A stretch of DNA of 64,000 nucleotides from an uncultured Devosia sp. (GCF_963517015.1 NZ_CAUQDV010000002.1:248001-312000), one strand, 5' to 3'. Counted from the first letter of the stretch, positions 1-9,533 are shown. The notes: generated by a model not told the origin, from the sequence alone. Made by a program: numbers and translations.

Positions 1-3000
1 CAGCATCAGCGGCGGTACTCCCGGCTATAGTTTCGCCCTCGCCTCGGGCGCTTTGCCGACAGGCCTCATCCTCGACGCTGCGACTGGCACCATTTCGGGC
101 GTGCCAACGCTTGCGGAAAATGCAGGCTTCACCCTCATCGCGACCGACGCGAACGGTTTTTCCGTCACGCGCAGCTTTGCGCTTCCCGTTGCCAGCAATC
201 TGGGCAGTGCCGAGCTACCGGCCAGTATCACTGCCGGCCAGGTCGGCGTCGCCTTCACCGACAGCATCGCTGCCAGCGGTGGTCAGGCACTGACTTATGC
301 CGTAACCGCCGGCGCGCTGCCCCTGGGCCTGACGCTCGATCCCACGACCGGCGCCGTTTCCGGAACGCCGACGCTTGCCGGCACTTCGCTCTTCACCATC
401 ACCGCGACCGACAGTTCCGGCCGCCGCAATGCCCAGCATTATGTGATGGCGATCGCTGCTCCGGCCATGGTCGTCGACAACGGCTTTCCCCTGGGCACGA
501 TCGGCCAAAGCTACAGCGATGACATTGCCGTCTCAGGCGGCATCGCGCCCTATAGCTATGCGCTCTCCAACGCACCGCGCGACCTGACCATTGATCCGCG
601 CACCGGCGTCATCAGCGGGTTGCCGCGCGAGACGGGCAGTTTCGACGTGGTCATCACCGTCACCGATGCGGTCGGGCATAGCGCGCAACAGGCCGGCCGG
701 CTGACCGTGCAACGTCGGGCACTGGCCCTCCTGCTGCGCGACATCGATCCCAATGCCTGGACCAGCGCCAGCTATGATTCCAGCATCGCGGCAACCAACG
801 GCATTGCGCCGATTACCTATGACGTCGTCGATGGCGACCTGCCCGAGGGCGTCTCGCTCTCGCCCGAAGGCGAACTCACTGGATCACCTCGTCGCGTCGG
901 CCGTTGGGCCTTCACCATCCGGGCCGTTGATGCCGAGGGCAACATGGGCACACGCGCCTATGCCATGGAGGTGGCCGATGAGCCAGTGGACGATGCAGCG
1001 CTGCAGATCGCTGTGACCCTCGACCCGGAAGTCGCCGAACTTGGCAGCGCAGTGCGCTTCGAAGTCACCGTCACCGACGCCGGCGAGGCTATAGGCGATG
1101 GTTCTGTTAGCCTGCTTGACGCAGACAGCGGCGAGGTGATCGACAGCACGGTGCTCGGCTCATCCGGCACCGCCACCTTCTCGCTTGTCACCGAGACGGC
1201 CGGGCAACGCAGTTTCGTCGTGCAATACAGCGGCTCTCCTGGCGTTTCCGGTGGCAGCAGCGATCCGGTCATGCTGACGACCAATCCCGCGACCACCACG
1301 CTGTCGCTTGAAGCCGATCCCTCCAGCCCGGCAGCGGGTGAGGACGTCACCCTTACCGCAAATATCGAGCGCGTGGCTCCGGCGGCAGGCACAGTCACAG
1401 CGGGTAATGTGGTCTTCTCGGTCAACGGCGAAGATATTGCCTCCATTCCAGTCAGTGGTGGCGTGGCGACAACGACGACGACGCTTGCCGCTGGCAGCAG
1501 CACCGTCGCGGCGCGGTTCGAACCGGCAGATGACAATGACCTGCCGAGCGAATCCACCATGTCGATCGTTGCCCGGGGAACGGTCTCGATCACGCTCTCG
1601 GGGCCTGACGGCACGGTGCAACCAAATGACCCGCTGACCTACGCCGTCACCGTCTCGCCCAATGCCGGCGGTCCGGCGCCCACGGGCAGTGTGTCCTTCC
1701 TCGTCGATGGCAGTGAGGTTGCCAGCGTCGCCATCAGCAATGGGTCGGCCAGCGTGACGCTTGACCCGCTGCCAGCAGGGCCACACCAGATCAGCGCGTT
1801 CTATTCGGGCGATGTTGTCTATGATGCCGCTACGGCGCAGCCGATCAGCCTGCTGGTCGAGCCAGACGTTGCCCAACCGCAAGCAACCACGACGGCGCTG
1901 ACACCCAGCACCGGAACGCCGGTAGTCGGCGACCCGGTGACGCTGACCGCGACCGTCACAGGAAGCCAATCCCTTCGCCCGACCGGTATCGTCCGCTTCA
2001 TCGACCAGACCACGGGTACGGGTATCGGCACAGGCACGCTGAATGGCGACGGCCAAGCAACACTGCTACATCGCTTCACTGTGGCCGACACAAGAACAAT
2101 CTCGGCCGAATATCAGGGTGATGCACTCAATCTTCCCAGCCGTGACCAGCTCACCTTCAACATTGTGCCCAGCCCGACCCAGATCAGCCTCTCGGCAGCG
2201 TCCGACACGGTCAGTCCGGAGGGCACGACAGAACTCACGGCCCAATTCAGCCGCATGCCGAATGGCCGTGGCCCCCCGCATGTCGACGTGATCGAGTTCC
2301 GCGCCGACAATGTGGTGTTTGCCAGTGTGCCCACAGATGGCGAAACCGCCGTCACGGTCGAAAGCCCGCCCATCGAGATGACGACGCAGTTTACCGCTGC
2401 GCTGGTGCCGGAGGCGGCGTCCCAGACCGACCTGCCCAGCACGTCATCGCCCGTCGTGGTGAGCATCAGCGCCGCTGCCCTGGATCCGACCACGACGATC
2501 CTGACGATTGCGCCCAATCCCGGCCTGCAGGGACAGGCCGTCACAATGACCGCGACGGTGAACGGCACGAGCGGGCCTGCCGATGGCGCCGTCCGCTTTA
2601 TTCAGGGGCCCGATGTGCTCGATACGGTCACCCTGAGCGGCGGCGTCGCCAGTTTCACCACCTCGAGCCTGCCGCTGGGTTCGTCGCCGATCACAGCGCA
2701 GTTCCTGGCCAATGCGGTCTATGGAACCAGCACGGACACGGCGACAGCCACGGTCAATCCGCTGCCGGGCCAGGCCTATCTGACCATTTCCGGCTCGGCC
2801 CAGCCCAATGTGGTCGCTGGTGCCGGCCAGCCCGTTTCGCTGGCATTGCAGGTCGGCGCCGTGGGTGGCAGCGTCAGCAACGTCGCCCTCTCGATACCGG
2901 GGGCGACCGGCATATCCTGCCCGGCGACAGTGCTGGCTGCCGGCGCGACCATGCAATGCACGGCGACCTATTTCACAAGCTTCAGCGATATCGGCCAGGG

Positions 3001-4087
3001 CAACCTTGCCATCACCGCAACCGTCACCGGTGACAACGCCGATCCGGCCTCGACCACGATCACCGTGGCCTCGCAGGTCAGTGACGTCGTGGACACGTTC
3101 GAAGACCTGACCAACCAGTTCATTTCCGCCCGCGCCCGCATGGTCACCGGCATTTCACTGCCCAATGTGTTTGACCGCCGCATCGCCCCCAGCGGCAACC
3201 GTCCGGGCTCGCTCAATGCCCAGGCCAACGGCGCCAGCCAGACTTTCCAGTTCGCCAGCAGCCTCGAACAGTGGCGCGGCTTTGCCAACAGCCCACCGGA
3301 CGGTGGCCCTGCCGTACCGCTCGATGCATCACCTTTCAATGCCTGGGTGGACGTTCGCCTGGCCCTGCATGGCTCGCAGGACGATGCCCAGCAGTGGAGC
3401 CGTCTGGCCGTGGCGGCGGCCGGGGTGGATTATCTGATCAACGACAACCTGCTGATCGGCTTGGCCGCCCAGGCCGACTGGATGATCGATCATACCGGGC
3501 AGTCCGAATTCACCGGTGCCGGCTATCTGATCGGGCCCTATGCCTCGATCGGCCTGGCGGATAATGTCTCGCTTGATCTGGCTCTATTCTATGGCCAGTC
3601 CTTCAACCAGGCCCGGGCAGAGATTGGCGGCGTGACCTATACCGGGGAATTTGAAACCGATCGCCTGCTCGCCTCGGCCGGCCTCAGCGGCTTTTACGAG
3701 CTGAATGAATTCATCCTGCGGCCCAGCGCGACCTTCTTCCTCTCGTCCGAACGCTCCGGCGATTATGTGGTCAGCGATGCCGACGGCAATTCAGTGCCAA
3801 TCCCGTCGCAGGAAATCCTCGACCTGCAGCTCCGCGGCGGTCTGACCATCGAGCGCACGATCGAGCTGGACGACGGCGCCAGGCTCACGCCCATGGTCGG
3901 GCTCAACCTCTCCTATGGCGGAACGCTGGGCGAGAGCGGCTTCGACGACCGCCTGACCGGCGGCGTGATGGCGGGTCTGCTCTATTCCAACGGCAGCTTC
4001 AGCGCCAAAGGCTCCATTGAAGCCGACTTTGGCATGGACGGGTTTGAAGGCGCCACCGGTCGCATCACGATCGGCGGGAAGTTCTGA
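1..4087 (+). CDS. Giant Ig-repeat autotransporter-type surface protein (5' end outside window)
   Basis: The frame is open from the first bases, so the gene starts upstream; about 1,361 codons are visible. The first ~315 residues hold four 'putative Ig' (He_PIG) repeats of the form LP.GL..D..TG..SG.P followed by F.I..TD..G. From ~335 to ~960 come several Big_3-type bacterial Ig repeats (P..G..V.L.A.V ... G.V.F), with a cysteine pair near residues 966 and 980. A helical linker (~1030-1060) leads into a ~250-residue C-terminal beta-rich domain that ends in F, as autotransporter barrels do. Inferred role: a repetitive passenger displayed by a type V-like barrel, perhaps an adhesin. It shares no operon with the genes to its right. 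Confidence 0.85.
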   Translation, partial: SISGGTPGYSFALASGALPTGLILDAATGTISGVPTLAENAGFTLIATDANGFSVTRSFALPVASNLGSAELPASITAGQVGVAFTDSIAASGGQALTYAVTAGALPLGLTLDPTTGAVSGTPTLAGTSLFTITATDSSGRRNAQHYVMAIAAPAMVVDNGFPLGTIGQSYSDDIAVSGGIAPYSYALSNAPRDLTIDPRTGVISGLPRETGSFDVVITVTDAVGHSAQQAGRLTVQRRALALLLRDIDPNAWTSASYDSSIAATNGIAPITYDVVDGDLPEGVSLSPEGELTGSPRRVGRWAFTIRAVDAEGNMGTRAYAMEVADEPVDDAALQIAVTLDPEVAELGSAVRFEVTVTDAGEAIGDGSVSLLDADSGEVIDSTVLGSSGTATFSLVTETAGQRSFVVQYSGSPGVSGGSSDPVMLTTNPATTTLSLEADPSSPAAGEDVTLTANIERVAPAAGTVTAGNVVFSVNGEDIASIPVSGGVATTTTTLAAGSSTVAARFEPADDNDLPSESTMSIVARGTVSITLSGPDGTVQPNDPLTYAVTVSPNAGGPAPTGSVSFLVDGSEVASVAISNGSASVTLDPLPAGPHQISAFYSGDVVYDAATAQPISLLVEPDVAQPQATTTALTPSTGTPVVGDPVTLTATVTGSQSLRPTGIVRFIDQTTGTGIGTGTLNGDGQATLLHRFTVADTRTISAEYQGDALNLPSRDQLTFNIVPSPTQISLSAASDTVSPEGTTELTAQFSRMPNGRGPPHVDVIEFRADNVVFASVPTDGETAVTVESPPIEMTTQFTAALVPEAASQTDLPSTSSPVVVSISAAALDPTTTILTIAPNPGLQGQAVTMTATVNGTSGPADGAVRFIQGPDVLDTVTLSGGVASFTTSSLPLGSSPITAQFLANAVYGTSTDTATATVNPLPGQAYLTISGSAQPNVVAGAGQPVSLALQVGAVGGSVSNVALSIPGATGISCPATVLAAGATMQCTATYFTSFSDIGQGNLAITATVTGDNADPASTTITVASQVSDVVDTFEDLTNQFISARARMVTGISLPNVFDRRIAPSGNRPGSLNAQANGASQTFQFASSLEQWRGFANSPPDGGPAVPLDASPFNAWVDVRLALHGSQDDAQQWSRLAVAAAGVDYLINDNLLIGLAAQADWMIDHTGQSEFTGAGYLIGPYASIGLADNVSLDLALFYGQSFNQARAEIGGVTYTGEFETDRLLASAGLSGFYELNEFILRPSATFFLSSERSGDYVVSDADGNSVPIPSQEILDLQLRGGLTIERTIELDDGARLTPMVGLNLSYGGTLGESGFDDRLTGGVMAGLLYSNGSFSAKGSIEADFGMDGFEGATGRITIGGKF

Positions 4088-4113
4088 TGGACAAGGCTTA
4101 AGCCGAAGGCGTC

Positions 4114-4434
4114 CTACAGATAGCTCGCGTCGAACAGCTGCCTGGAATAGGCATGATGCGTCTCGCCCTTCTGCAGCGCTTGCTTGTCGAGTTCGTCGAC
4201 GAAGGTGCCGTCCTTCATGACCAGCACGCGATCGCACATATGGGCGATGACGGCGAGGTCATGACTGACCAGAACATAGGTCAGCTGCCTGGTTTCCTTG
4301 AGGTCGCTCAGAAGGTTGAGCACTTCGGCCTGAACCGATACGTCCAGCGCCGATGTTGGCTCGTCGAGGAGCAGGACGTCGGGCTCCAGCATCAGGGCCC
4401 GGGCGATGGCAACGCGCTGGCGCTGGCCGCCTGA
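4114..4434 (-). pseudogene. 3' fragment of an oligopeptide-type ABC transporter ATPase
   Basis: The minus strand encodes the C-terminal ~105 residues of an ABC ATPase of the Dpp/Opp kind. It begins at the signature WSGGQRQRVAIARAL, continues through Walker B (LLLDEPTSALD) and the switch histidine (LVSHDL), and ends with a normal C-terminus and TAG stop. The Walker A half is absent: at about 4432-4440 the sequence changes abruptly into a mannonate dehydratase tail on the other strand. The fragment cannot bind ATP. It is best read as the remnant of a gene that lost its 5' half in a deletion. Confidence 0.85.
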
Positions 4435-4693
4435 CCACTTCCGCAACATCAAGGGCGGACGCTTTTCCTTCACCGAAGTCTTCCCCGACAACGGTGACAT
4501 GGACATGGCCGAAAGCCTGCGCATCTACAAGGAAGTGGGCGTCGACTGCATGATCATGCCCGACCACGTTCCCGAGATCGATGGCATCGCTCCCTTCGAG
4601 ACCGGCTTTGCCTTCTGCTACGGCTACATCATTGCCCTGTTCCAGGCCAACGGCTGGGACCCATACGGACGCGGTATTCGTTTGTCGCGATAG
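4435..4693 (+). pseudogene. uxuA: 3' fragment of mannonate dehydratase
   Basis: The plus strand encodes the last ~85 residues of a mannonate dehydratase (UxuA). Recognisable blocks are HFRNIKG, the FTEVFPDNGDMDM stretch, the metal-site MPDHVPEIDG segment and the C-terminal GYI.AL.QA. In the family the HFR and DHVP residues contribute to metal and substrate binding. The N-terminal three quarters of the TIM barrel are missing. The broken end abuts the broken end of the ABC ATPase fragment, so the two remnants point away from each other, as one deletion between divergent genes would leave them. Confidence 0.8.
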
Positions 4694-4697
4694 GGCG

Positions 4698-5046
4698 TCA
4701 GGAAAGACAGCGGATCACATAATCCGCTCTGTCTTCGACGCTGACTTTTGGCACGATTAGTGCCTGATATCTGAGTTCGCGATAAGTTGTCAGCAGACGA
4801 TTGTACTCGGCAACGGCTTCATCCAGACTCGTTTGCCGCTCTCGTCGGCGACGTAGATTTCCGGTCAGGGAGGCGCCAGGAAAGGTTGACTTACGGCAGC
4901 GCTAGCCCACCTCCACGTTGCTCGACCTCGACGATCCTTCGACCCGGCTCGGGCACAGTCGCAAATCCTCGCCGCGCCAACTCGGAAAGGAGGGTTGATT
5001 TACCTCCGCCAGAGCAGCCAGAAAGGATGATGTGTCGGGTTGTCAT
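4698..5046 (-). pseudogene. Decayed AAA-family ATPase, paralogue of the intact gene at 25130-25660
   Basis: The first ~50 codons (from ATG at 5046) closely match the intact ATPase: same MT.RHI.LSGCSGGGKSTLL P-loop and EPGRRIVE block. Then the reading frame breaks: the tryptophan codon after ALP is TAA; the middle ~85 codons are deleted (VNLS joins directly to FLAPP); the tryptophan before PEIYV is TGA; and two extra bases follow GACGAG, shifting the frame. The C-terminal DEAVAEYNRLL and RADYVIR blocks can still be read in the shifted frame down to a stop at 4698. Two nonsense changes, one deletion and one frameshift make it non-functional. Confidence 0.85.
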
Positions 5047-5306
5047 AAGTCCATCCGTTGGTTGCCGACGTTTCGTCCCTGCCACGGAAAGCATGCCGAC
5101 ATAGAATGCCTTCGACAAGCTGGCGCCAAACGCGCGTTCAAGATCAGGCAGGTCTGGTCAATCTATTCTTCCTGGACCACGAATGCCGAATGAGGGACCG
5201 GCGAATCCAGCTGGAGATCACCTCTGGCCCGTGAGCCACGCGCCTTCACTTCACACGCAGAAGAGCTATGCACCAAACGCATTGGACGATACGGCACTAC
5301 CGGAAT

Positions 5307-5322
5307 ATGTAGTGCACTACAT
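5307..5322. promoter_or_regulatory. 16-bp perfect palindrome, probable MarR operator
   Basis: ATGTAGTGCACTACAT is an exact inverted repeat 20 bases upstream of the marR-type start at 5343. A TATATA-like -10 (5333-5338) lies just downstream, so the palindrome covers the expected -35 position. MarR proteins bind such 16-20 bp palindromes as dimers. Autorepression of the efflux operon is inferred. Confidence 0.65.
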
Positions 5323-5342
5323 TGTACTCGGCTATATAAATT

Positions 5343-5810
5343 ATGAGCGATTTTCCCGCTTTTATGACAGTGCTTTCGCACACATCCCGCGCGTTGACGA
5401 CGGCGTTCGACAACTACCTCAAGTCGTCTGGCGTCACGGCAGCGCGCGGCAGGGTCCTGCTCTATCTGCTTAGGCGCTCCGATGGCACCAACCAGGCCGA
5501 TGTCACCAAATTTCTGCGGGTTGAGCACCCAACGGCGGTCCGCATTCTTGATGGCATGGAGGCGCAAGGGCTCATCAAGCGTTTGCCGTCCGAGCATGAC
5601 CGTCGTGCCAAGCTGATCGTCCTGACAGAGCATGGCAATAAGATGAGCAAGGACATTGCCGCTGCCAGCGAAGTGTTTGTTGAAAGGGTAGCGGCCGGTC
5701 TCGATCTGTCGGACGTGGAAGCTGGAACGCGATTCCTCGCGGCCGTCCTTGCCAACATCGAGAAGCTGTCGAGCCAAACCGACGATGAGCCGGAAAACTC
5801 CGCATCATGA
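5343..5810 (+). CDS. MarR family transcriptional regulator of the efflux operon
   Basis: A 155-residue winged-helix protein. A helical N-terminus (~1-30) is followed by a wHTH region (~45-110) with the recognition-helix motif TNQADVTKFLRVEHPTAVRI and a wing containing the D.R motif (EHDRRAK). The C-terminal helices give the dimer interface. It is first in the operon and its stop overlaps the MFS start by four bases. The 16-bp palindrome at 5307-5322 is the obvious binding site. Inferred role: repressor released when a toxic ligand, probably aromatic, binds. The ligand cannot be read from sequence. Confidence 0.85.
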   Translation: MSDFPAFMTVLSHTSRALTTAFDNYLKSSGVTAARGRVLLYLLRRSDGTNQADVTKFLRVEHPTAVRILDGMEAQGLIKRLPSEHDRRAKLIVLTEHGNKMSKDIAAASEVFVERVAAGLDLSDVEAGTRFLAAVLANIEKLSSQTDDEPENSAS

Positions 5811-7462
5811 GCGCCATCGTAGAAAAGAACGCTCCGCCGGTTCAGCAGACAGAGCCGGAAAAGGCTCCGGCGACCCCACCAGCACCGCTGCCCTTTGTGC
5901 CCATGCCTGCCTGGAAGGCCTCGCTTTATGTCGCAAGCTCGCTGATCCTGGGGCTGACCCAAGGTCTGGGCATGAACCTGGTCACGGCCAATCTATCGGG
6001 ATTGCAAGCGTCCTTTGACGCCACACAGACCGAAATGACCTGGCTTGCCGCAGCCTATGTCGCCACGAACATGACTGGCACCATCCTGATGTTCAAGGTG
6101 CGAGGACAGTTCGGGCTGCGGCGTTTCGCTGAAATCGGCCTCCTGGTCTATGCGGCCATCGCCATCGCCCATCTCTTCACCAATGACCTGCAGTCTGCGA
6201 TTGTCCTGCGGGCCGTCCTCGGCGTCGCTGCTGCGCCGCTGAGCACGCTGGCTTTTTTCTACATGCTCGAATGGCTGCCACCGCAGAAAAAAATGTCTAT
6301 CGGCATTTGCTTTGGCATGTTGGGGTCGTCAATGTCGCTGCCGCTGGCCCGAGTGATCTCGCCCGACCTGTTGCAGATTGGATCCTGGCATGGGCTCTAT
6401 CTGCTGGAAGTCGGCATGGCCCTGATCTGCGTGGCCATCGCTTTCCTCCTGCCGCTCAGCCACCCCCCGCGTATAAAGATGTTCGACCGGGACGACCTCA
6501 TCAGCTTTCCGCTGCTGTCCATCGGCTTTGCCGCGCTTGCCGTCGTCTTGACCACCGGTCGTGCCTATTGGTGGTTTGAGGCTCCATGGCTTGGCGTGGT
6601 CCTTGCGGTGGGCATCGCGTCGCTGGTGCTGTTCTGTCTTGTCGAATTGCATCGCAAAAGCCCCATTGTCGACCTGCGCTGGTGGTTCAGCCGCGACATG
6701 ATGCTGTTCGCTGCGTGCCTCTTGGCCTTCCGTGTGCTCCTGTCCGAGCAGACTGTGGGCGCGGTCGGTCTGTTTACGGTGCTGGGGCTCCAGAATGACC
6801 AGCTCATTCCGCTGTTCGGGATGATCGGTATCGTCACCTTTGCCACGACGGCGTGGCTAAGCCAGGTCATCAAGCCAGATCGCACGCATCTCCTGCATCT
6901 TGTCGCGCTTCTCGCCCTTGCGGTCGGCGCTTGGCTCGACGCCCAGAGCACGGTGCTGAGCCGTCCGGAGCAATTCTACATCAGCCAGGCCTTGGTCGGC
7001 TTTTCGGCTGCCCTGTTCATGCCACCGGCCATGCTCAACGGGTTCATGTCCGCTTTCGCCCGCGGGCCGCAATATATCCTGTCGTTTCTTACGGTGTTCA
7101 TCGCCACGCAGACGTTCGGTGGCGTGCTGGGTTCAGCCCTGTTCACGACGCTGCAGGCGCTGCGGGAGCAATTCCACTCCAATGTGCTGGGCCAAGGCAT
7201 TACTTTGCTCGACCCAATGGTTGTCCAGCGCGTGCAGGCCTATGGCGGCGTCTATTCGCATGTGCTGACCGACCCGGCACAAAGTCAGGCGCGCGGCATC
7301 GCCCTGCTCGCCCAACAGACGACCTTGCAAGCCAATGTGCTCGCCTACAACGACGTCTTCCTCGTGATTTTCTACCTCACCCTGGCCGCGATTGCCGCGC
7401 TGCTTGCCAACATGCTGATCACGGCACTGCGGCACCCCGCAGCTGTCGCCCAGCCCGCCTGA
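5807..7462 (+). CDS. DHA2/EmrB-type MFS multidrug efflux transporter
   Basis: A 551-residue inner-membrane protein with a proline-rich cytoplasmic N-terminus (~1-40) and about 14 hydrophobic segments, the count typical of DHA2 drug:H+ antiporters. It is translationally coupled to the MarR gene (ATGA overlap) and followed at once by an HlyD/EmrA-type periplasmic adaptor, the standard EmrAB layout. A long polar stretch near residues 460-505 between the last helices matches the periplasmic loop seen in EmrB relatives. Substrate unknown. An outer-membrane TolC partner must be encoded elsewhere. Confidence 0.85.
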   Translation: MSAIVEKNAPPVQQTEPEKAPATPPAPLPFVPMPAWKASLYVASSLILGLTQGLGMNLVTANLSGLQASFDATQTEMTWLAAAYVATNMTGTILMFKVRGQFGLRRFAEIGLLVYAAIAIAHLFTNDLQSAIVLRAVLGVAAAPLSTLAFFYMLEWLPPQKKMSIGICFGMLGSSMSLPLARVISPDLLQIGSWHGLYLLEVGMALICVAIAFLLPLSHPPRIKMFDRDDLISFPLLSIGFAALAVVLTTGRAYWWFEAPWLGVVLAVGIASLVLFCLVELHRKSPIVDLRWWFSRDMMLFAACLLAFRVLLSEQTVGAVGLFTVLGLQNDQLIPLFGMIGIVTFATTAWLSQVIKPDRTHLLHLVALLALAVGAWLDAQSTVLSRPEQFYISQALVGFSAALFMPPAMLNGFMSAFARGPQYILSFLTVFIATQTFGGVLGSALFTTLQALREQFHSNVLGQGITLLDPMVVQRVQAYGGVYSHVLTDPAQSQARGIALLAQQTTLQANVLAYNDVFLVIFYLTLAAIAALLANMLITALRHPAAVAQPA

Positions 7463-7486
7463 TTGCCTCCGAAAGCCCCTAAGAGA

Positions 7487-8575
7487 ATGCGTTTTACCGA
7501 ACTTGTCCGCTCCAAAGCCACTATTCCGACCCTGCTTGCAGGCGCCGCCGGCGTCCTGATCGTGCTCTATGCCTGGCAATTACCGCCGTTCACATCAAGC
7601 GTGCAATCGACCAACAATGCCTTCGTCAAGGGTCGCGTCACCTTCATCGCGCCGCAACTGGCCGGCTATGTAGTCAACGTACCGGTCACCGACTATGAAC
7701 TTGTCAGCAAGGGCGACGTGCTGATCCAGCTCGATGACCGTATCTATCACCAGCAACTAGCCCAGGCAGAGGCAACGCTCATCCAGCAGCAGAACAATCT
7801 TGCCAATTTCGAGCAGAACCGCGCCAGTAAGCAGGCCAGCGTGGAACTGGCCAAGGCGCAGGTGGAAGCGGCTGAAGCTAGCCTAGCCAAGGCCACGGCC
7901 GACAGTAGTCGCAGCCAGTCCCTGCTCTCGTCAGGCCTGTCGCCACAATCTTCTGCCGATCAAGTGCACACCACTTTGCTTCAGGCCCAAGCCAGCGTCA
8001 CCCAAGCGAAAGCCTCCGTTTCCATCGCCACCGAGGCGCTGGCTTTGGTCGAGGGGGGCAAAGCCGGCCTTGAAGGCGCCGTCAAGGGCGCCGAAGCGGC
8101 GGTCGAGCTGGCCCGCATCAACCTCTCCAACACCACCATCCTTGCGCCGGTCGACGGGCAGCTGGGTGAAGTGACAGCGCGCATTGGTCAATTCGTGTCG
8201 ATGGGCACGCAGATGACCTCGGTCACCCCACCCCAGACCTGGATTATCGCGAACTTCAAGGAAACCCAGCTGAACGGCCTCAAGATCGGCCAGACGGTCT
8301 CGGTCTCTATCGACGCTCTCGATCACATGAAAATTGAAGGCCATATTTCTGAGATATCGCCCGCTACCGGCGCCGAGTTCAGCGTCCTCAAGCCCGACAA
8401 TGCCACCGGCAACTTCACCAAGATCGCCCAGCGCATTCCTGTCCGCATCGAGATCGATGCCGATCAGCTCTCGGGCGTGCACCTCTCGCCCGGCATGTCT
8501 GTCGAAGTCGCGGTCGATACCGCGCTTGGCCCCGACCCCCATTTCAGCCGGGCCAAGGTGGCGTCAGCACAATGA
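7487..8575 (+). CDS. HlyD/EmrA family membrane fusion protein
   Basis: A 362-residue periplasmic adaptor for the adjacent MFS pump. One N-terminal membrane anchor (~13-32) is followed by a lipoyl half-motif (GRVTFIAPQLAGYVVNVPVTD), a long alanine/glutamine-rich coiled coil (~90-200), the second lipoyl half (ILAPVDGQLGEV) and a beta-barrel domain. I chose ATG 7487 over the in-frame TTG at 7463 because the TTG directly abuts the preceding stop. It overlaps the HxlR gene by four bases. Confidence 0.85.
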   Translation: MRFTELVRSKATIPTLLAGAAGVLIVLYAWQLPPFTSSVQSTNNAFVKGRVTFIAPQLAGYVVNVPVTDYELVSKGDVLIQLDDRIYHQQLAQAEATLIQQQNNLANFEQNRASKQASVELAKAQVEAAEASLAKATADSSRSQSLLSSGLSPQSSADQVHTTLLQAQASVTQAKASVSIATEALALVEGGKAGLEGAVKGAEAAVELARINLSNTTILAPVDGQLGEVTARIGQFVSMGTQMTSVTPPQTWIIANFKETQLNGLKIGQTVSVSIDALDHMKIEGHISEISPATGAEFSVLKPDNATGNFTKIAQRIPVRIEIDADQLSGVHLSPGMSVEVAVDTALGPDPHFSRAKVASAQ

Positions 8576-8973
8576 GCGGCAAACCCACCATGGCATATGA
8601 AAGCGTTCACAAGGTTCTCTCGCTCGCGGGAGAACTCTGGACTGTGCCTGTCATCACCGCCCTGCGTAGCGGCAAGCAGCGCTTTGGCGACCTGCGCCGC
8701 AACCTTCCCGGGATCAGCCAGAAACCGTTGAGCCGGACGCTCAAGCAGCTTGAACGCGATGGCTACGTTCTGCGCGACTATTACCCGACCATTCCGCCGC
8801 GCGTCGAGTACGAACTGACCGACCTGGGATTGGAGTTCCTGACCAGCATCGCCGCCGTCGCCCATTTCTCTATCAAGCACCGCCACGAAATCGACGACGC
8901 CCGCCAATCCTACGACCAGAACGCCTCATCCGCGCTCAATCATGCCAGTAGCGCCTTCGCCATTCGGAACTAG
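8572..8973 (+). CDS. HxlR family winged-helix regulator
   Basis: 133 residues. The conserved HxlR core runs from ~10 to ~100 (LSLAGELWTVPVITAL, F.DLRR.LPGIS.K.LSRTL..LE.DGYV.R, P.RVEYELTDLG). The cysteine usually found at the N-terminus of redox-sensing members is absent, so thiol sensing is unlikely. It is the last gene of the MarR-MFS-HlyD operon (ATGA overlap), giving an efflux operon with a regulator at each end. It may respond to a second ligand or regulate other loci. Confidence 0.85.
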   Translation: MSGKPTMAYESVHKVLSLAGELWTVPVITALRSGKQRFGDLRRNLPGISQKPLSRTLKQLERDGYVLRDYYPTIPPRVEYELTDLGLEFLTSIAAVAHFSIKHRHEIDDARQSYDQNASSALNHASSAFAIRN

Positions 8974-9221
8974 CAACTTCGGACGATGGTGCGTAACCCA
9001 GTGCCCCAAGGACAGGCAAAGTCACCTTTGACGGTGGAATGTCCGCTTTACAGAATGGCATCTCGAACATCGAAATGGCGCGAAGTCGAACCCCAAGAGG
9101 CCACGGCATCGCGGTAGGTAGTTGCTGGTCCGCTACCGACGGTGAAATGAAGGAAGCGGACATTTGACATGGGCGATGCAGTTGCCACGTGGAACCAGCA
9201 GCAGCTCATTTAACGTCTTGT

Positions 9222-9533
9222 CTAGACTTGCTCACCACCCTTGGCGACCAACAACTCTATCGCTGCAAATAAGCCATTCAGCGCAGCTGGAAAGCCCGTG
9301 TAGACCGCCATCTGCACAAGGAGCTCGACGATTTCCTGACGCGTCAGCCCAACATTTAATCCTGCCCCAATATGCATTTTGAGCTGAGGTGCTGCGTTGC
9401 CCATGGCCGCGAGCGCGGCAATGGTCGCACTTTCACGGGAACGAAGGTCCAACCCCGGGCGTGAATAGATATCTCCGAACGGTATTCGAATAAATAGGGT
9501 GGCAAGCTTAGCTAGTAGTTGGCCGGGCACCAA
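9222..9533 (-). CDS. Carboxymuconolactone decarboxylase-family protein, probably 5'-truncated
   Basis: The minus strand encodes ~103 residues that contain the whole CMD core: IPFGDIYSRPGLDLRSRE, an alanine-rich helix, LKMHIGAGLNVG.TRQEI.E, and QMAVYTGFPAALNGL. Relatives usually carry ~25 more N-terminal residues before FGDIYSRPG. Here an in-frame TAA lies 9 codons ahead of the first possible start (TTG 9533 or GTG 9530), and no good ribosome site is visible. The CxxC of AhpD-type peroxidase members is absent. It stands alone between decayed stretches and may be a remnant. Confidence 0.55.
   Translation of the reverse strand: MVPGQLLAKLATLFIRIPFGDIYSRPGLDLRSRESATIAALAAMGNAAPQLKMHIGAGLNVGLTRQEIVELLVQMAVYTGFPAALNGLFAAIELLVAKGGEQV

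Noticed and set aside
8974..9221. Degenerate stretch with GTCCGCTT / AGCGGACA pieces, echoed near 9773-9820 and 25678
   Set aside because: Looked like possible insertion-sequence ends, but no transposase fragment, no matching inverted terminal repeats and no target duplication could be seen.
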